A stretch of DNA of 64,000 nt from Gordonia desulfuricans NBRC 100010 (GCF_001485495.1 NZ_BCNF01000008.1:1-64000); one strand, 5' to 3'; positions 19,024-28,549 are shown, counted from the first letter of the stretch. Notes: generated by a model not told the origin, from the sequence alone. Numbers and translations: made by a program.

Positions 19024-21627
19024 ACCGCGAATGCCCGGCCCGCCCGCCCGATCTCGCCGGCCGCAGACAGATGGTTTCCACGCTGCTCGACCGTGTCGCA
19101 GATCTGGATGCCGCCGCAGTCCAGATAGGCGCGGAACGCCTGATCGTTCCAGCGCAGACCCATCCTGGAGTCGCCCTCGAAGGGCGCCGCGATGCCCAGC
19201 ATCACGGCGGCGAGATGGGTGGCGAGCGGGTCGCCGCGTTCGGTGCCGAGCGCGAGCGCGGTGTGCGCGTGGTCGAGTGCCGACGCGAACTGCCCGGCGA
19301 TCACCGCACACAATGCCTGTGCAGCGAAGACCGTTGCCGCGATGTCGTCGTCGCGGCCCGCGATGGTCGCGGCCGCCTGCTCGGCAAAATCGGTTGCGAC
19401 AGCGTGGTTGTCACCGGTCCACGCCGCCAGCGACGCCAGGGCGAGGCGGACGGCATGCGTGTTCGGGTCCCGGTCGCCGGGAACGATGAGCGCCTCGAGT
19501 TCCTCGGGGGTGCGACGTCAGGTGCCGGTGCGCGTCGTCGGTGAGTTGACTGAAGGCGAGTGCCGAGCCCAGGGCCAGTTCGACCATGGCCGCAGTGCGC
19601 GGACCGCATGCCCCGCCGGCGACGGCGGCCGACGCCATCCGCAGGACCCGGATTCCGTCGGCCAGCCGTTGCCGGAAATACCAGTACGCGCCGAGCCGTT
19701 CGAGGAGGTCGATGTGCGAATCGAGCAGGGCGGGGTCGGTCACGATCGATTCCAGGAACGCCATGACGGTGCTGTGGTCGTCGTCGACGCGGGCGAGGTC
19801 GCGTGCCGAGTGCGCCGTCACGGCCATCGGAGTCGCGGTCAGCAACTCGATGATCGCGGCGTCGCGCGCGGCCAGTCCGGCCTCGGCGCGACCCGGGTGG
19901 CCGGCGTGCGCGTGATCGGCAACGGTCCTCAAGATGGTGAAACGCTTAGGGCGGTACCGGTTTCCCCGAATCGGCCACAACAGCGAACGACGGGTGAACT
20001 CCTCGAGGTCGTCGGCGATCGACGGACCGCAGACCGCGCGGGCGATGGCCGGGGTGAACGGATTGCGCAGCGCGGTGAGTCGCAGGAAACGATCGAACAG
20101 TTCGTCATCCATCGCCGCGACGGCCAGCTCGAATGCCCGTGTCACGGGTTCGGGCACCTCGGTGCCGAGCTGATCGGCCACCTCCGCGAGTGCGTAGGTG
20201 GCGCAGCGAGCGGCGGCCAGCTCCACTCCCAGCGGCAGGCCACCCATGGCGCGACAGATGCGGTCGAGGTCGGCGCGGTCGTCCGGACTGACGTCGAATT
20301 GTCCGGTCGCGCTGCGGATTCGATCGACGAGCAGCCGTTGCGCAGGTGGCAGCGCGTCGGCCGGCCCCTCGATCGACAGGGGATGCAGACTCATCACCTG
20401 TTCGCCGTCGACCCCACTCGGCGCGCCGACGGCCAGTACCGTCACCGCAGCACACCTCTCCAGGATGGTGTCGATAGCGTTGTGGTCCTCGGGATTTGGT
20501 TGATCCGACACGTCGTATCGGCACTCCTCGTTCTCGACGGCCGATACGACGTGTCGGCCGTCGAGAACGAGGAGTGCCGACATGGTCGACAGATGACTGC
20601 ACACCTGGTCGATGGCGGTGGTCGTATCGGCCGACGGCTGAATCCGCATTGTCTCCAGGATCGTCGTGGCGAGGTCGGTGCCGTCGCGGCGCACGATGTA
20701 CCACACTACGTCGTCGACGAAATCCGCTGCGCGCCGTGCGGCCTCGATGGCCAGGCGGGTCTTGCCGACGCCGGGGATGCCGACGATGGCGACGGCGCGC
20801 ACCGCAGTGAGGAGCCGGATGACCTCGTCGAGTTCGCTGTCGCGGCCCACGAACGACGTGTGCTGCGACGGCAGCCGGACGCGACGTACCGCACGGCTGT
20901 GCTCGTGGAGAACAACTCGTTGTGCGGCAAGGACTTCAGCACCCGGGTCAACACCGAGTTTGGTGGCGAGAAGTTCCCGGATGTCACGATAGGCGGTGAG
21001 CGCCTCGGCCCGCTGGCCACCAGCCGCCAGCGCCGAGATCTTGACCGACCATGCATGTTCGTCGAGCGGATCGCGGGCGATCAGTGCCTGCGCCTCGTCG
21101 AGGGCACGGTCGACGTCACCACGAGCGAGGAGGAGGTCGGCGCGACGGGTCAGCAGCGCGGCGCGGACGGCATGCAATCGGCGTCGTGCCTGATCGAGGG
21201 TCGGGGTGGACGACGCGGTGGTGAACGGTTCGCCACGCCACCGGCTCAGCACGTCCTCGAGGTCGTCGACGGTGTGTGTCCGGGACCGGTCGAGCACCGC
21301 AGAAGCAGCGGATTCGAATTCGGTCGAGTCGACCGTCACCGCGGTGAGGTCGAGGCGGTATCCGGCCCGGTCGGTGGTGATGACCGATGCCTCACCCTGC
21401 GGCGACAGCACCTTGCGTAGTCGCCAGATCTGCGATTCCAGGGCGCGTTGGGTCCGCTCCGGCGCATCCGGTCCCCACACCTCGGTGATGAGCGCGGCGG
21501 CCGGCACCGGATGCCCGGCGTGCGCACACAACAGCGCGAGGATCGTGCGAGGCTTCGCGCCGCCGGGGTCACAACGGTCGGTGCCTCGCTCGACGACGAT
21601 CTCACCGAGATCGCGGATCACCAGCAC
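18840..21627 (-). pseudogene. SARP/AfsR-like regulator (BTAD + NTPase + TPR), frameshifted
   Basis: A large transcriptional regulator. It has an OmpR-type winged helix (near the start, RDLGEIVVER), a bacterial transcriptional activation domain, an NTPase with Walker A VGIPGVGKT, and a C-terminal TPR-like region. The start is the GTG at 21625-21627, preceded by GAGG. Near 19506-19510 a run of five C (coding strand) carries one base too many: with four, the frame joins ...TSHPEELEALIVPG and continues through QFASALDHAHTALALG. After that it runs to 18840, overlapping the hydrolase by about 180 bp, which hints at a lost stop. Total length 3n+1. The NTPase also contains the inverted repeat 20505-20580 just after the Walker B-like SALLVLDG. 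Likely inactive unless the frameshift is a sequencing error. Confidence 0.75.
20505..20580. repeat. nested perfect inverted repeats (27 bp and 17 bp) inside the regulator gene
   Basis: The arms 20518-20544 and 20554-20580 are exact reverse complements (27/27), separated by 9 nt. The arms 20505-20521 and 20541-20557 are also exact reverse complements (17/17) and overlap the first pair. The repeat lies in the coding frame of the NTPase domain; the stretch ENEECRYDVSDQPN it encodes has no counterpart in the expected domain. It looks like a local templated inversion-duplication. Confidence 0.9.
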
Positions 21628-22007
21628 CGGTGCCTCGATGAGCCGGGGTGTCCCATATGTCGATCTTACGTGGGGTCCGACACATCGACCGCCTGATGTG
21701 GATCCCCCTGGGCGGGACGGAGAAGCGCGTGACGCCCACGGCATCCCGATGTGCCGGCGGTGCGTACACGCGGCCTTCTCCGCGGTCGCGGCCGTGCCGA
21801 TAGAGGATTTCGGGCCCACCGTACGTCGACACGAGGGCGGCGAGCGTGAGGCCGGCAATGCAGTGGACGCCGGCTCGACGATGTGATCACACGGTGACCA
21901 CCGCCATCGCGAAAACCGGTATCCGCAGCGAGAGTTCGACCCCGGCGGCTCCGCCCGCGTGAGACGGGCGGAGCCGGATGCCGAGCGGGTGCGTGCGCCC
22001 GTGTCGG
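21628..22007. other. intergenic region between the SARP-type regulator and the methyltransferase gene
   Basis: A 380-bp stretch containing the methyltransferase terminator (21946-21976) and the upstream region of the regulator. Short ORFs here lack family similarity and ribosome sites. No other gene seen. Confidence 0.5.
21946..21976 (-). terminator. terminator hairpin ending the C3-catabolic minus operon
   Basis: A perfect 12-bp GC stem (21946-21957 with 21965-21976, 7-nt loop) lies 31 nt after the methyltransferase stop. Confidence 0.75.
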
Positions 22008-22898
22008 CTACGGATGCGTACCCATCATCCGAGGACGCAACACCAGCCAGCCGCCGTGGTCGACGAACACCCTCGCTCCCCCATGCCGGACCCGACCGGC
22101 CCATGAACGCAGGTCATCGGCGGTGAGTGCCTGCACGTGCCCGAAGTGCTCGCTGGGCTGCTCCTCGAACGGCACCGCCACGATCACCCGGCGTCGGGCC
22201 ACGCGTAACGCCTCCTCGATCGCCGTCAGCGCCTGGTCGGCCGTCAGATGCTCCAGGAGGTGGACCAGGGTGACGGTGTCGACCGAGTCGTCGGCATACC
22301 CGAGGTCGGTGGCATCTCCGAGGTCGGCCCGCACATGCACCCTGCGTCGAGCCGCGGCCCGGCGGAGCATGGCCACCGCACCCGGATCCACGTCGCACGC
22401 CGAGACCTCCTTGCCCTCGTGCGCCAGTTGGAGGGCAAGGAACCCGAAGCAGCTGCCCACCTCGAGCACCGAGCGTCCCTCGATCAGGGCACGCGCCCGG
22501 CGGTGGATCGGCGCGAACGCCGAGCCGCCGTCCTCGAGGGAGCGAAGGGTGTTGTCGTAGAACGCACTCCAGGCTCGATCGACCGTCACGGCGCAGGTTT
22601 CGACGATCCGCACCGCGACCGTCTCGAAATCGTCCCGCCCGCTCAGCACACCGATGTCGATCAGCGACGTCAACGCACCCACGAGTACGTCGTCGCAGAT
22701 GTCGGCGGTGGTGAACCGGTGCACCAGCTCCACCCCGTCGTCCTGGCCGACATGCCAGGCCAGCGGACCGGTTCCGCCGAGTCGTTCACCGGGCCGGGCC
22801 GCTCGCACCCGGATCCGTCGACGCGCCGGGGTCTGCCCGGTGGCCCCGACCGGCCGCTCGACACCGACCGGCCGCTCGGCACCGATCGACACCGTCAT
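22008..22898 (-). CDS. SAM-dependent methyltransferase, possibly MftM-like (mycofactocin glycan)
   Basis: About 296 residues. A class I Rossmann methyltransferase core begins near residue 135 with motif I VLEVGSCFGFLALQLA, followed by the acidic end of strand 2 (VSACDVDPGA) and the motif IV region VDTVTLVHLLEHL. The N-terminal 130 residues include DICDDVLVGALTSLIDIGVL. The start is the ATG at 22896-22898, overlapping the stop of the acrylyl-CoA reductase by 4 bp (ATGA); the ORF further upstream is a shadow. MftM, the methyltransferase of mycofactocin oligoglucosides, has this size and layout, and an NDMA/mycofactocin-type dehydrogenase lies in the same cluster. I therefore suggest MftM or a relative, but I cannot confirm it without a profile search. 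Confidence 0.6.
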   Translation of the reverse strand: MTVSIGAERPVGVERPVGATGQTPARRRIRVRAARPGERLGGTGPLAWHVGQDDGVELVHRFTTADICDDVLVGALTSLIDIGVLSGRDDFETVAVRIVETCAVTVDRAWSAFYDNTLRSLEDGGSAFAPIHRRARALIEGRSVLEVGSCFGFLALQLAHEGKEVSACDVDPGAVAMLRRAAARRRVHVRADLGDATDLGYADDSVDTVTLVHLLEHLTADQALTAIEEALRVARRRVIVAVPFEEQPSEHFGHVQALTADDLRSWAGRVRHGGARVFVDHGGWLVLRPRMMGTHP

Positions 22899-23896
22899 GA
22901 CCAGCCTTCGCCCAGGTCGATCACCGCACGTCCGGTGAACTCGCCGCGGCGCAACGCATCGACGACGGTGGGGATCTCGCCGACCGGGAGGTCGACACCG
23001 ATCTGATCCAGCTTCCGGGGCCGCAGGTCGTCCTCGATCCGCTTCCACAACGCGCGTCGGGCCTCGATCGGCATCTGCACGGAATCGATCCCGAGCAGTC
23101 CCACCCCGCGCAGGATGAACGGCATGACGGTGGTCGCCAGGCCGCTGCCGCCGGTCAGACCGCTGGCGGTCACCACCCCGCCGTACCGGGTGGTGCTCAG
23201 GATGTCGGCCAGCGCGGCGCCGCCGACACAGTCGACGGCACCCGCCCAGCGGGCGCGCCCCAGGGCACGCGGCCTGGCATCGGGGTCGAGCGGCAGCCGG
23301 CCGATCACCTCGGCGGCACCGAGGCCGTGCAGACGGTCGGTCGCGGCCGGTTTGCCCGACGAGGCCACCACCTCGAATCCCTTGGCCGCCAGCAGATCGA
23401 TGGCCGCCGAGCCGACACCGCCGGTGGCACCGGTCACGATGATCGGCCCCGACTCGGGGGTCACCCCCCAGTCGAGGATCGCCGCGACGCTCATCGCCGC
23501 GGTGAACCCCGCGGTGCCGATGGTGGCCGCCTCGCGCGGGGTGAGGCCCTCGAGGGCGACGGTCCAGTCGGCCGGCACCACCGCTTCCTGGGCGTACCCG
23601 CCGTCGCGGGCGGTGCCGATCTCGTAGCCGTGGGCGATCACCTCGGCGCCGACCGCGAAATCCGGTGACGCAGATTCGATCACGGTCCCCGCGACGTCGA
23701 TACCGGGCACGATCGGATAGTCGCGGACCACGCCGCCGCCGGGGGTGAAGGCCAGTGCGTCCTTGAAGTTGACGCTCGAATGGGTCACCCAGATGCGCAG
23801 CTCGCCGGCGCCGAGCGCAACTCGTTCACGCTCGATCACCTCGGGCCGGATCTCGTCGTCGTGACGGACGGCGGTGAGTGAACGGTAGGTGGTCAT
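22895..23896 (-). CDS. acuI: acrylyl-CoA reductase (NADPH), AcuI/YhdH family
   Basis: A 333-residue medium-chain reductase without zinc-binding cysteines. The N-terminal marker HSSVNFKDALAFTPGGGVVR is diagnostic of the YhdH/AcuI group, followed by PGIDVAGTV. The nucleotide motif VTGATGGVGSAAIDLLAAKG lies near residue 150 and ASSGKPA, the NADPH-phosphate contact of the family, near residue 178. AcuI reduces toxic acrylyl-CoA to propionyl-CoA in 3-hydroxypropionate and DMSP/acrylate metabolism. It follows a PrpE-like ligase (74-bp gap) and an enoyl-CoA hydratase, which together form the reductive 3-hydroxypropionate route. Confidence 0.88.
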   Translation of the reverse strand: MTTYRSLTAVRHDDEIRPEVIERERVALGAGELRIWVTHSSVNFKDALAFTPGGGVVRDYPIVPGIDVAGTVIESASPDFAVGAEVIAHGYEIGTARDGGYAQEAVVPADWTVALEGLTPREAATIGTAGFTAAMSVAAILDWGVTPESGPIIVTGATGGVGSAAIDLLAAKGFEVVASSGKPAATDRLHGLGAAEVIGRLPLDPDARPRALGRARWAGAVDCVGGAALADILSTTRYGGVVTASGLTGGSGLATTVMPFILRGVGLLGIDSVQMPIEARRALWKRIEDDLRPRKLDQIGVDLPVGEIPTVVDALRRGEFTGRAVIDLGEGWS

Positions 23897-23970
23897 GCGG
23901 TACTTGCTCCTTGGGTCGGTTGCGTTCAGGACGGGTGTGGTCAGGACCGGTGCGGTCAGGACGGGTGTGT

Positions 23971-25923
23971 TCAGGACGGGGATCGCGTCGGCGAGTCCGC
24001 GGCCAGCCTGATGGTCAGGTCGGTGACGACCGCGGGGTTCTCGATGGTCGGGGGCACATCGGGATCGTCACCGTCGAGGATCTGGCGCAGACAGCGGCGC
24101 ACGATCTTGCCCGAGCGGGTCTTGGGCAATGCCGGGACCACGCTCACGCCACCGAGCGCGGCGATCGGCCCGACCCGTCGGCGCACGAGATCGCCGACCT
24201 CCGTGGCCAGCTCGGCCACACGCTCGGCGTAGGCGACCTCGGGCACGACGATCGCATAGGGCCGTTGACCTTTGAGTTCGTCGCGTGCCCCGACGACGGC
24301 GCATTCGGAGACCCCGGGATGCTCGGCGATGGCCGTCTCGATCTGTCCCGACGACATCCGGTGGCCGGCGACGTTCATCACGTCGTCGGTGCGGCCGAGG
24401 ATGTAGACATAGCCGTCGTCATCGACGTGACCGCCGTCGCCGGAACAGTAGTAACCGGGATGCTCGGTCAGGTACGAGCGTGCCAATCGATCCTCGTCAC
24501 CCCAGACGCTGGTCAGTGTTCCGGGCGGCAACGGCAACCGCAGACAGACATCTCCCTCCTGTCCCGGCGCGACGGGTTTCCCGTCGTGACCGAGGATCGC
24601 CACGGTGAATCCCGGGACCGGCTTCGTCGAGGAGCCTGGCCGCGGCGGGAAATACGTCAGGCCGAGGAAGTTCGAGATGACCGGCCAGCCCGTCTCGGTC
24701 TGCCACCAGTTGTTCACCACGGGAGCGGGCTGGACGTCGCACAGCCATTGCTGGGTGTCCGGGTCGAGACGCTCACCGGCCAGGAAGATCCCGCGCAACG
24801 AGCTCAGGTCGTACCCGGCGAGCAGCTCCGCCCGCGGATCCTCGCGGCGGATGGCCCGCATCGCGGTGGGCGCGGTGAGCAGCACGCTCACCCGGTGCCG
24901 TTCGACGACGTCCCAGAACGCCCCCGCATCAGGGGTTCCCACGGGTTTGCCCTCGAACAGCACGGCGGTCGCGCCGGCGAGCAGCGGCCCGTAGACGATG
25001 AACGAGTGCCCCACCACCCAGCCGATGTCGCTGGCCGCGAAGACCACGTCGCCGGCGCCGATGCCGTACACATGCGGCATGCACCACGACATCGCCACCG
25101 CATGTCCGCCGTTGTCACGGACGATGCCCTTCGGGGCACCGGTGGTCCCGGAGGTGTAGAGGATGTAGAGCGGATCGGTGGCCGGCACCGGTACGCAGTC
25201 GGCGGGCTCGGCATCGGCGAGCAGCTCGGCCCATCGGTGTTCGGGCCACCCGACCGTGCGACCGGCCGGTTCGCAGACCTCGGGACGGTCGACGACGACC
25301 ACATGCCGGGGCCGCCAGTCCGCTTCTGCCAGAGCGGCATCGAGCAGCGGAAGGTAGGGCACCGTCCGGCCGGGTTCGAGTCCCCCGGTGGCGGTCACGA
25401 CCACCGACGGCTGCGCGTCGTCGATCCGCGCGGCGAGCTCGGCCGCGCCGAAGCCGCCGAACACCACCGCATGCACCGCACCCAGGCGGGCGCAGGCGAG
25501 CATGCTCACCACCGCCTCCGGGATCATCGGCAGATAGATCAGCACGCGATCCCCGCGTCCCACACCGAGATCGCGTAACGCGCCTGCGGCCCGGCGCACC
25601 TGGTCGAGGAGTTCCCGGTAGCTGTAGGCGTGCTCCCGACCGGTCGTCGCCGACACGTACAGCAGTGCGGCCTGCTCCCCCAGTCCCGCACCCACATGCC
25701 GGTCGAGGGCATTGTGGGCGGTGTTCAGGGTGGCCCCGGGAAACCAGTCCACCAGACCGTTGCCGGTGTCGGCGTGGGCCGACCGCGGCGGGTCGATCCA
25801 CGTGACGGCACGCGCGGCGTCGAGCCAGAACCGGCCCGGATCGGCCTCGGCGGCGGCCGCGGCGGCCGCATGGGTGTCGGTCGGGGCCTGCGCGGGCCCC
25901 GGTGTCTGCGTGCGCTCAGCCAT
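23971..25923 (-). CDS. prpE: propionyl-CoA / 3-hydroxypropionyl-CoA synthetase (PrpE-like, AMP-forming)
   Basis: A 650-residue acyl-adenylate ligase. It has the N-terminal ACS domain of acetyl/propionyl-CoA synthetases, then LYILYTSGTTGAPKGIVRDN (the phosphate-binding loop), the A5 motif NNWWQTETGWPV, the A7 motif YCSGDGGHVDDDGYVYILGR, and LPKTRSGKIVRR with the A10 lysine that is acetylated in this family. WWQTETGWPV and the length (PrpE about 630) favour propionate-type over acetate-type substrates. The ATG overlaps the enoyl-CoA hydratase stop by 8 bp. With AcuI and the hydratase next to it, 3-hydroxypropionate (or acrylate/propionate) is the likely acid. Confidence 0.9.
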   Translation of the reverse strand: MAERTQTPGPAQAPTDTHAAAAAAAEADPGRFWLDAARAVTWIDPPRSAHADTGNGLVDWFPGATLNTAHNALDRHVGAGLGEQAALLYVSATTGREHAYSYRELLDQVRRAAGALRDLGVGRGDRVLIYLPMIPEAVVSMLACARLGAVHAVVFGGFGAAELAARIDDAQPSVVVTATGGLEPGRTVPYLPLLDAALAEADWRPRHVVVVDRPEVCEPAGRTVGWPEHRWAELLADAEPADCVPVPATDPLYILYTSGTTGAPKGIVRDNGGHAVAMSWCMPHVYGIGAGDVVFAASDIGWVVGHSFIVYGPLLAGATAVLFEGKPVGTPDAGAFWDVVERHRVSVLLTAPTAMRAIRREDPRAELLAGYDLSSLRGIFLAGERLDPDTQQWLCDVQPAPVVNNWWQTETGWPVISNFLGLTYFPPRPGSSTKPVPGFTVAILGHDGKPVAPGQEGDVCLRLPLPPGTLTSVWGDEDRLARSYLTEHPGYYCSGDGGHVDDDGYVYILGRTDDVMNVAGHRMSSGQIETAIAEHPGVSECAVVGARDELKGQRPYAIVVPEVAYAERVAELATEVGDLVRRRVGPIAALGGVSVVPALPKTRSGKIVRRCLRQILDGDDPDVPPTIENPAVVTDLTIRLAADSPTRSPS

Positions 25924-26692
25924 CGGTGAACCTCGCCGGCCGCTTGTCCAGGAATGCGGTCATACCCTCGGTCTGGTCGTCGAAGGCGAACAGCGAATGG
26001 AACCACCGTCGTTCGAAGAGCAGCCCCTCGGACAGGGTCGTCTGGTCGGCCCGCAGGACGCACTCCTTGGCCGCACGGGCCGCGCGTCCGGAGAAGCCGG
26101 CGATCTGCCGGGCCACCACGAGCGCCTCCTCGAGCACGTCGTCGTCGGGGACGACGCGGCTGACCAGACCGATGCGGAGTGCCTCGGCGGCATCCACCCG
26201 GCGGCCGGTCAGGATCAGGTCCATCGCCTGGGCCTTGCCGACCAGTCGCGTGAGCCGTTGCGTGCCACCGATACCCGGGATGATTCCCAGACCGATCTCC
26301 GGCTGGCCGAAGGACGCGCCCGCACCGGCGATCAGGATGTCGCACATCATCGCGATCTCGCATCCGCCGCCGAGCGCGAACCCGTTGACCGCACCGATGG
26401 TGGGGATACGCAGGTCGGCCAGTTCTTCCCACGCCGCAAGATGATTCGAGTCCGTCATGTCGCCGAAGGTGCGGTCGCGCATCTCGGCGATGTCGGCGCC
26501 GGCGGCAAAGGCGCGGCCGGCACCGGTGAGGACCAGTACCCGGGCACCGCTGTCGGTGACCTGACGCAGCGCTGCGGAGAACTCGGTCATCATCGTCGTG
26601 TTCAGGGCGTTGAGTGCGGCCGGCCGGTTCAGGGTCAGCTGGGCCACGCCGTCGTCGTCGACGGTCAGGGTGAGGGTGTCAGAGGAGGACAT
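25916..26692 (-). CDS. enoyl-CoA hydratase, probable 3-hydroxypropionyl-CoA dehydratase
   Basis: A 258-residue crotonase-fold protein of typical length. The oxyanion-hole segment AFAAGADIAEM lies near residue 65, GGGCEIAMMCD near 110 contains the first catalytic Glu, and GQPEIGLGIIPGIGGTQRL near 130 contains the second. Both glutamates are present, so it should hydrate or dehydrate enoyl-CoA and is not an isomerase relic. Its ATG overlaps the LysR stop by 14 bp. With the PrpE-like ligase and AcuI it would convert 3-hydroxypropionyl-CoA to acrylyl-CoA. A generic fatty-acid or amino-acid beta-oxidation role remains possible. Confidence 0.85.
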   Translation of the reverse strand: MSSSDTLTLTVDDDGVAQLTLNRPAALNALNTTMMTEFSAALRQVTDSGARVLVLTGAGRAFAAGADIAEMRDRTFGDMTDSNHLAAWEELADLRIPTIGAVNGFALGGGCEIAMMCDILIAGAGASFGQPEIGLGIIPGIGGTQRLTRLVGKAQAMDLILTGRRVDAAEALRIGLVSRVVPDDDVLEEALVVARQIAGFSGRAARAAKECVLRADQTTLSEGLLFERRWFHSLFAFDDQTEGMTAFLDKRPARFTDG

Positions 26693-27650
26693 CGGTTCTC
26701 GGGCTTCCTTGGGTTGTCGGGGCGGGGTTACAGACGGTTGTGGGTTCGAGGTGACCGGCGAGCCGGCTCGTCAACGCATCGACGACGGCCCTGATGTGTG
26801 GGGCGCGCCGCACGGCCGACGGCACCACCACCCAGTACCGGCCGCCCACGTCCACCTCGGCTGGCAGTACCGGGACCAGGCCGTCGTGGAAGGCGGTGGC
26901 ATAGGCGGGCAGCAGACCGACGCCGTGACCGGCGAGCACTGCCTGGATCTGCGCGCCCACACTGTTGGACTGCACCGAGGCACACACCCCGGGAATCAGG
27001 TCGTCGAGCACCCGTAGCGGGGCGATGTCGAGGCATTCGTCGAGGTAGTAGACCACCGGGTGATCGCGCAGGTCGTCGACGGATGTGATCGGGGCGTGAT
27101 CGGCGAGGTAGTCGGCCGAGGCGAACAGCGCCAGCGAGTAGGTGCACAGCCGGGTGGCGACGACGGCCCGTGACGGTGGGGGTTCCAGCGACACCGCGAT
27201 GTCGTACTCGCCGGCACGCAGGTCCACATGTCGCGTGGAGGTCAGCAACTCGATACGCAGGGACCGGTGCCGGGCGAGGGCCGGGGCGAGGGCCCGCGGC
27301 GCCAGGTAGGTGCCGAATGCGTCCGGGGTGAGCAGCCGGACCGGACCGCGGATGCTGTCCTCGTCGTCCCGGGCGACGGCGCGTTCGGCCTCGTCGAGAT
27401 CGTGTTGGATTCGCTCCCCGATCCGTCGGAGCCGGCGTCCGGTCTCGGTGAGCTGCCAACCGCTCATGGACCGGTCGAACAGCCGCCGGCCGACCCGTTT
27501 CTCCATGCGGGCCACATGTCTGCTGACCGTGGAGTGGTCGACGCCCAGCCGCGACGCCGCACCGGTGACGGTGCCGCTGCGGGCCACCGCCAGCAGGATC
27601 AGCAGGTCGTCGGCGCTCACCGTGGCGTGCAGCGGCCGGTCGGGGCTCAT
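26679..27650 (-). CDS. LysR-family transcriptional regulator
   Basis: 323 residues. The N-terminal winged helix (about 10-70) carries GTVTGAASRLGVDHSTVSRH, and a periplasmic-binding-protein-like effector domain follows (about 95-300). The ATG shares one base with the stop of the membrane-protein gene (TGATG) and the 3' end overlaps the enoyl-CoA hydratase start, so the regulator is buried inside the operon. LysR genes are more often divergent from their targets; this arrangement suggests autogenous control of the downstream CoA-pathway half, on top of the sigma54-like activator that controls the cluster. Effector unknown, perhaps a C3 acid or CoA ester. Confidence 0.88.
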   Translation of the reverse strand: MSPDRPLHATVSADDLLILLAVARSGTVTGAASRLGVDHSTVSRHVARMEKRVGRRLFDRSMSGWQLTETGRRLRRIGERIQHDLDEAERAVARDDEDSIRGPVRLLTPDAFGTYLAPRALAPALARHRSLRIELLTSTRHVDLRAGEYDIAVSLEPPPSRAVVATRLCTYSLALFASADYLADHAPITSVDDLRDHPVVYYLDECLDIAPLRVLDDLIPGVCASVQSNSVGAQIQAVLAGHGVGLLPAYATAFHDGLVPVLPAEVDVGGRYWVVVPSAVRRAPHIRAVVDALTSRLAGHLEPTTVCNPAPTTQGSPRTDVLL

Positions 27651-28549
27651 CAGCCGGCCCCGAGCTGGACCAGCGCCAGCAGCGGCGCCATGATCGCAAT
27701 CGCCACCGCCGGCGGATCCAGATGCATCCGGCAGCGTTCCAGCACCAGCCGGGCCCAGCCCTCGGCGACGACCGCCGACACCAGCCCCGCCACGACCGCG
27801 GCCACCAGAATCCAGATCGCATGGTCGGTGTGGGCGGCGATGATCCCGGCGGCCAGACCGGCGGGCAGGGTGATGTGGTGGGTCACCGGCACCGCCTTGC
27901 CGAACACCAGGGCCAGCAGGGTCACCGCCGACATGCCGTAGAGGAACAGTGGCGCCATCGCCCGTGCATCCGCCGGGAACGCCAGGTACACCGATCCGGC
28001 GACCGCACCGCCCATCAGCCCGATGGTGATCACGGCGGTGGCATCGTGCTGCCACGGAACCCACGGCATGCGTTCGGAGTTCGGCGTCCGCGCCCAGAGC
28101 GCGGCGGCCACCAGCGCGGTGAGGACGACGCTGATCGCGAGCGCGTCGATCACCTGGACCTCGGCGCCGACGGCGGTGTGCACCTTCGGGATCTCGGCGA
28201 GCGCACGCGCCAGGATCTGGCCGAGGACACCGAATGCCGCGCCCACCGCGAGGATGGACATGCGGTTGTAGGAGATCAGCGGCTGGGCGATGTCGCGGCC
28301 GGAGTCGTGGGCACGGATGTAGGCGGCATACGCCGCGGCGGCCGCACCGCCGGCGAACAGCACATGCGGGCCGAACACCGGCCCGAAGGCCAGGCCCCCC
28401 ACCAGCGGGGTGTCGGGGCCGACGGTGGCCAACCCGGTGGCGACCACGACGATCACCCCCATCAGGGAGAACGCGGCGAGCGCACCCAGCGCCGCCCCCA
28501 GTGCGCCACCACCGGCGGCGCCGACCAACTCGCTCACGGTGAGCGTCAT
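27650..28549 (-). CDS. multi-pass membrane protein of unknown function
   Basis: About 299 residues with roughly eight hydrophobic segments, starting with a Gly/Ala-rich helix (GAAGGGALGAALGALAAFSL) and including long Ala/Val/Leu stretches. The start is the ATG at 28547-28549, preceded by AAGGACTTTCC; the in-frame extension upstream is basic and lacks a ribosome site. There is no signal peptide, ATP-binding motif or clear transporter signature. It lies 112 bp downstream of the NDMA-type alcohol dehydrogenase and overlaps the LysR gene by one base. From its place in a C3-alcohol cluster it could be an uptake facilitator, but that is inference only. Confidence 0.75.
   Translation of the reverse strand: MTLTVSELVGAAGGGALGAALGALAAFSLMGVIVVVATGLATVGPDTPLVGGLAFGPVFGPHVLFAGGAAAAAYAAYIRAHDSGRDIAQPLISYNRMSILAVGAAFGVLGQILARALAEIPKVHTAVGAEVQVIDALAISVVLTALVAAALWARTPNSERMPWVPWQHDATAVITIGLMGGAVAGSVYLAFPADARAMAPLFLYGMSAVTLLALVFGKAVPVTHHITLPAGLAAGIIAAHTDHAIWILVAAVVAGLVSAVVAEGWARLVLERCRMHLDPPAVAIAIMAPLLALVQLGAG

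Noticed and set aside
19192-21420. 742-aa plus-strand frame opposite the SARP-type regulator
   Set aside because: No recognisable domains. The similar SALLVLDGR segment on this strand comes from the inverted repeat, not from homology.
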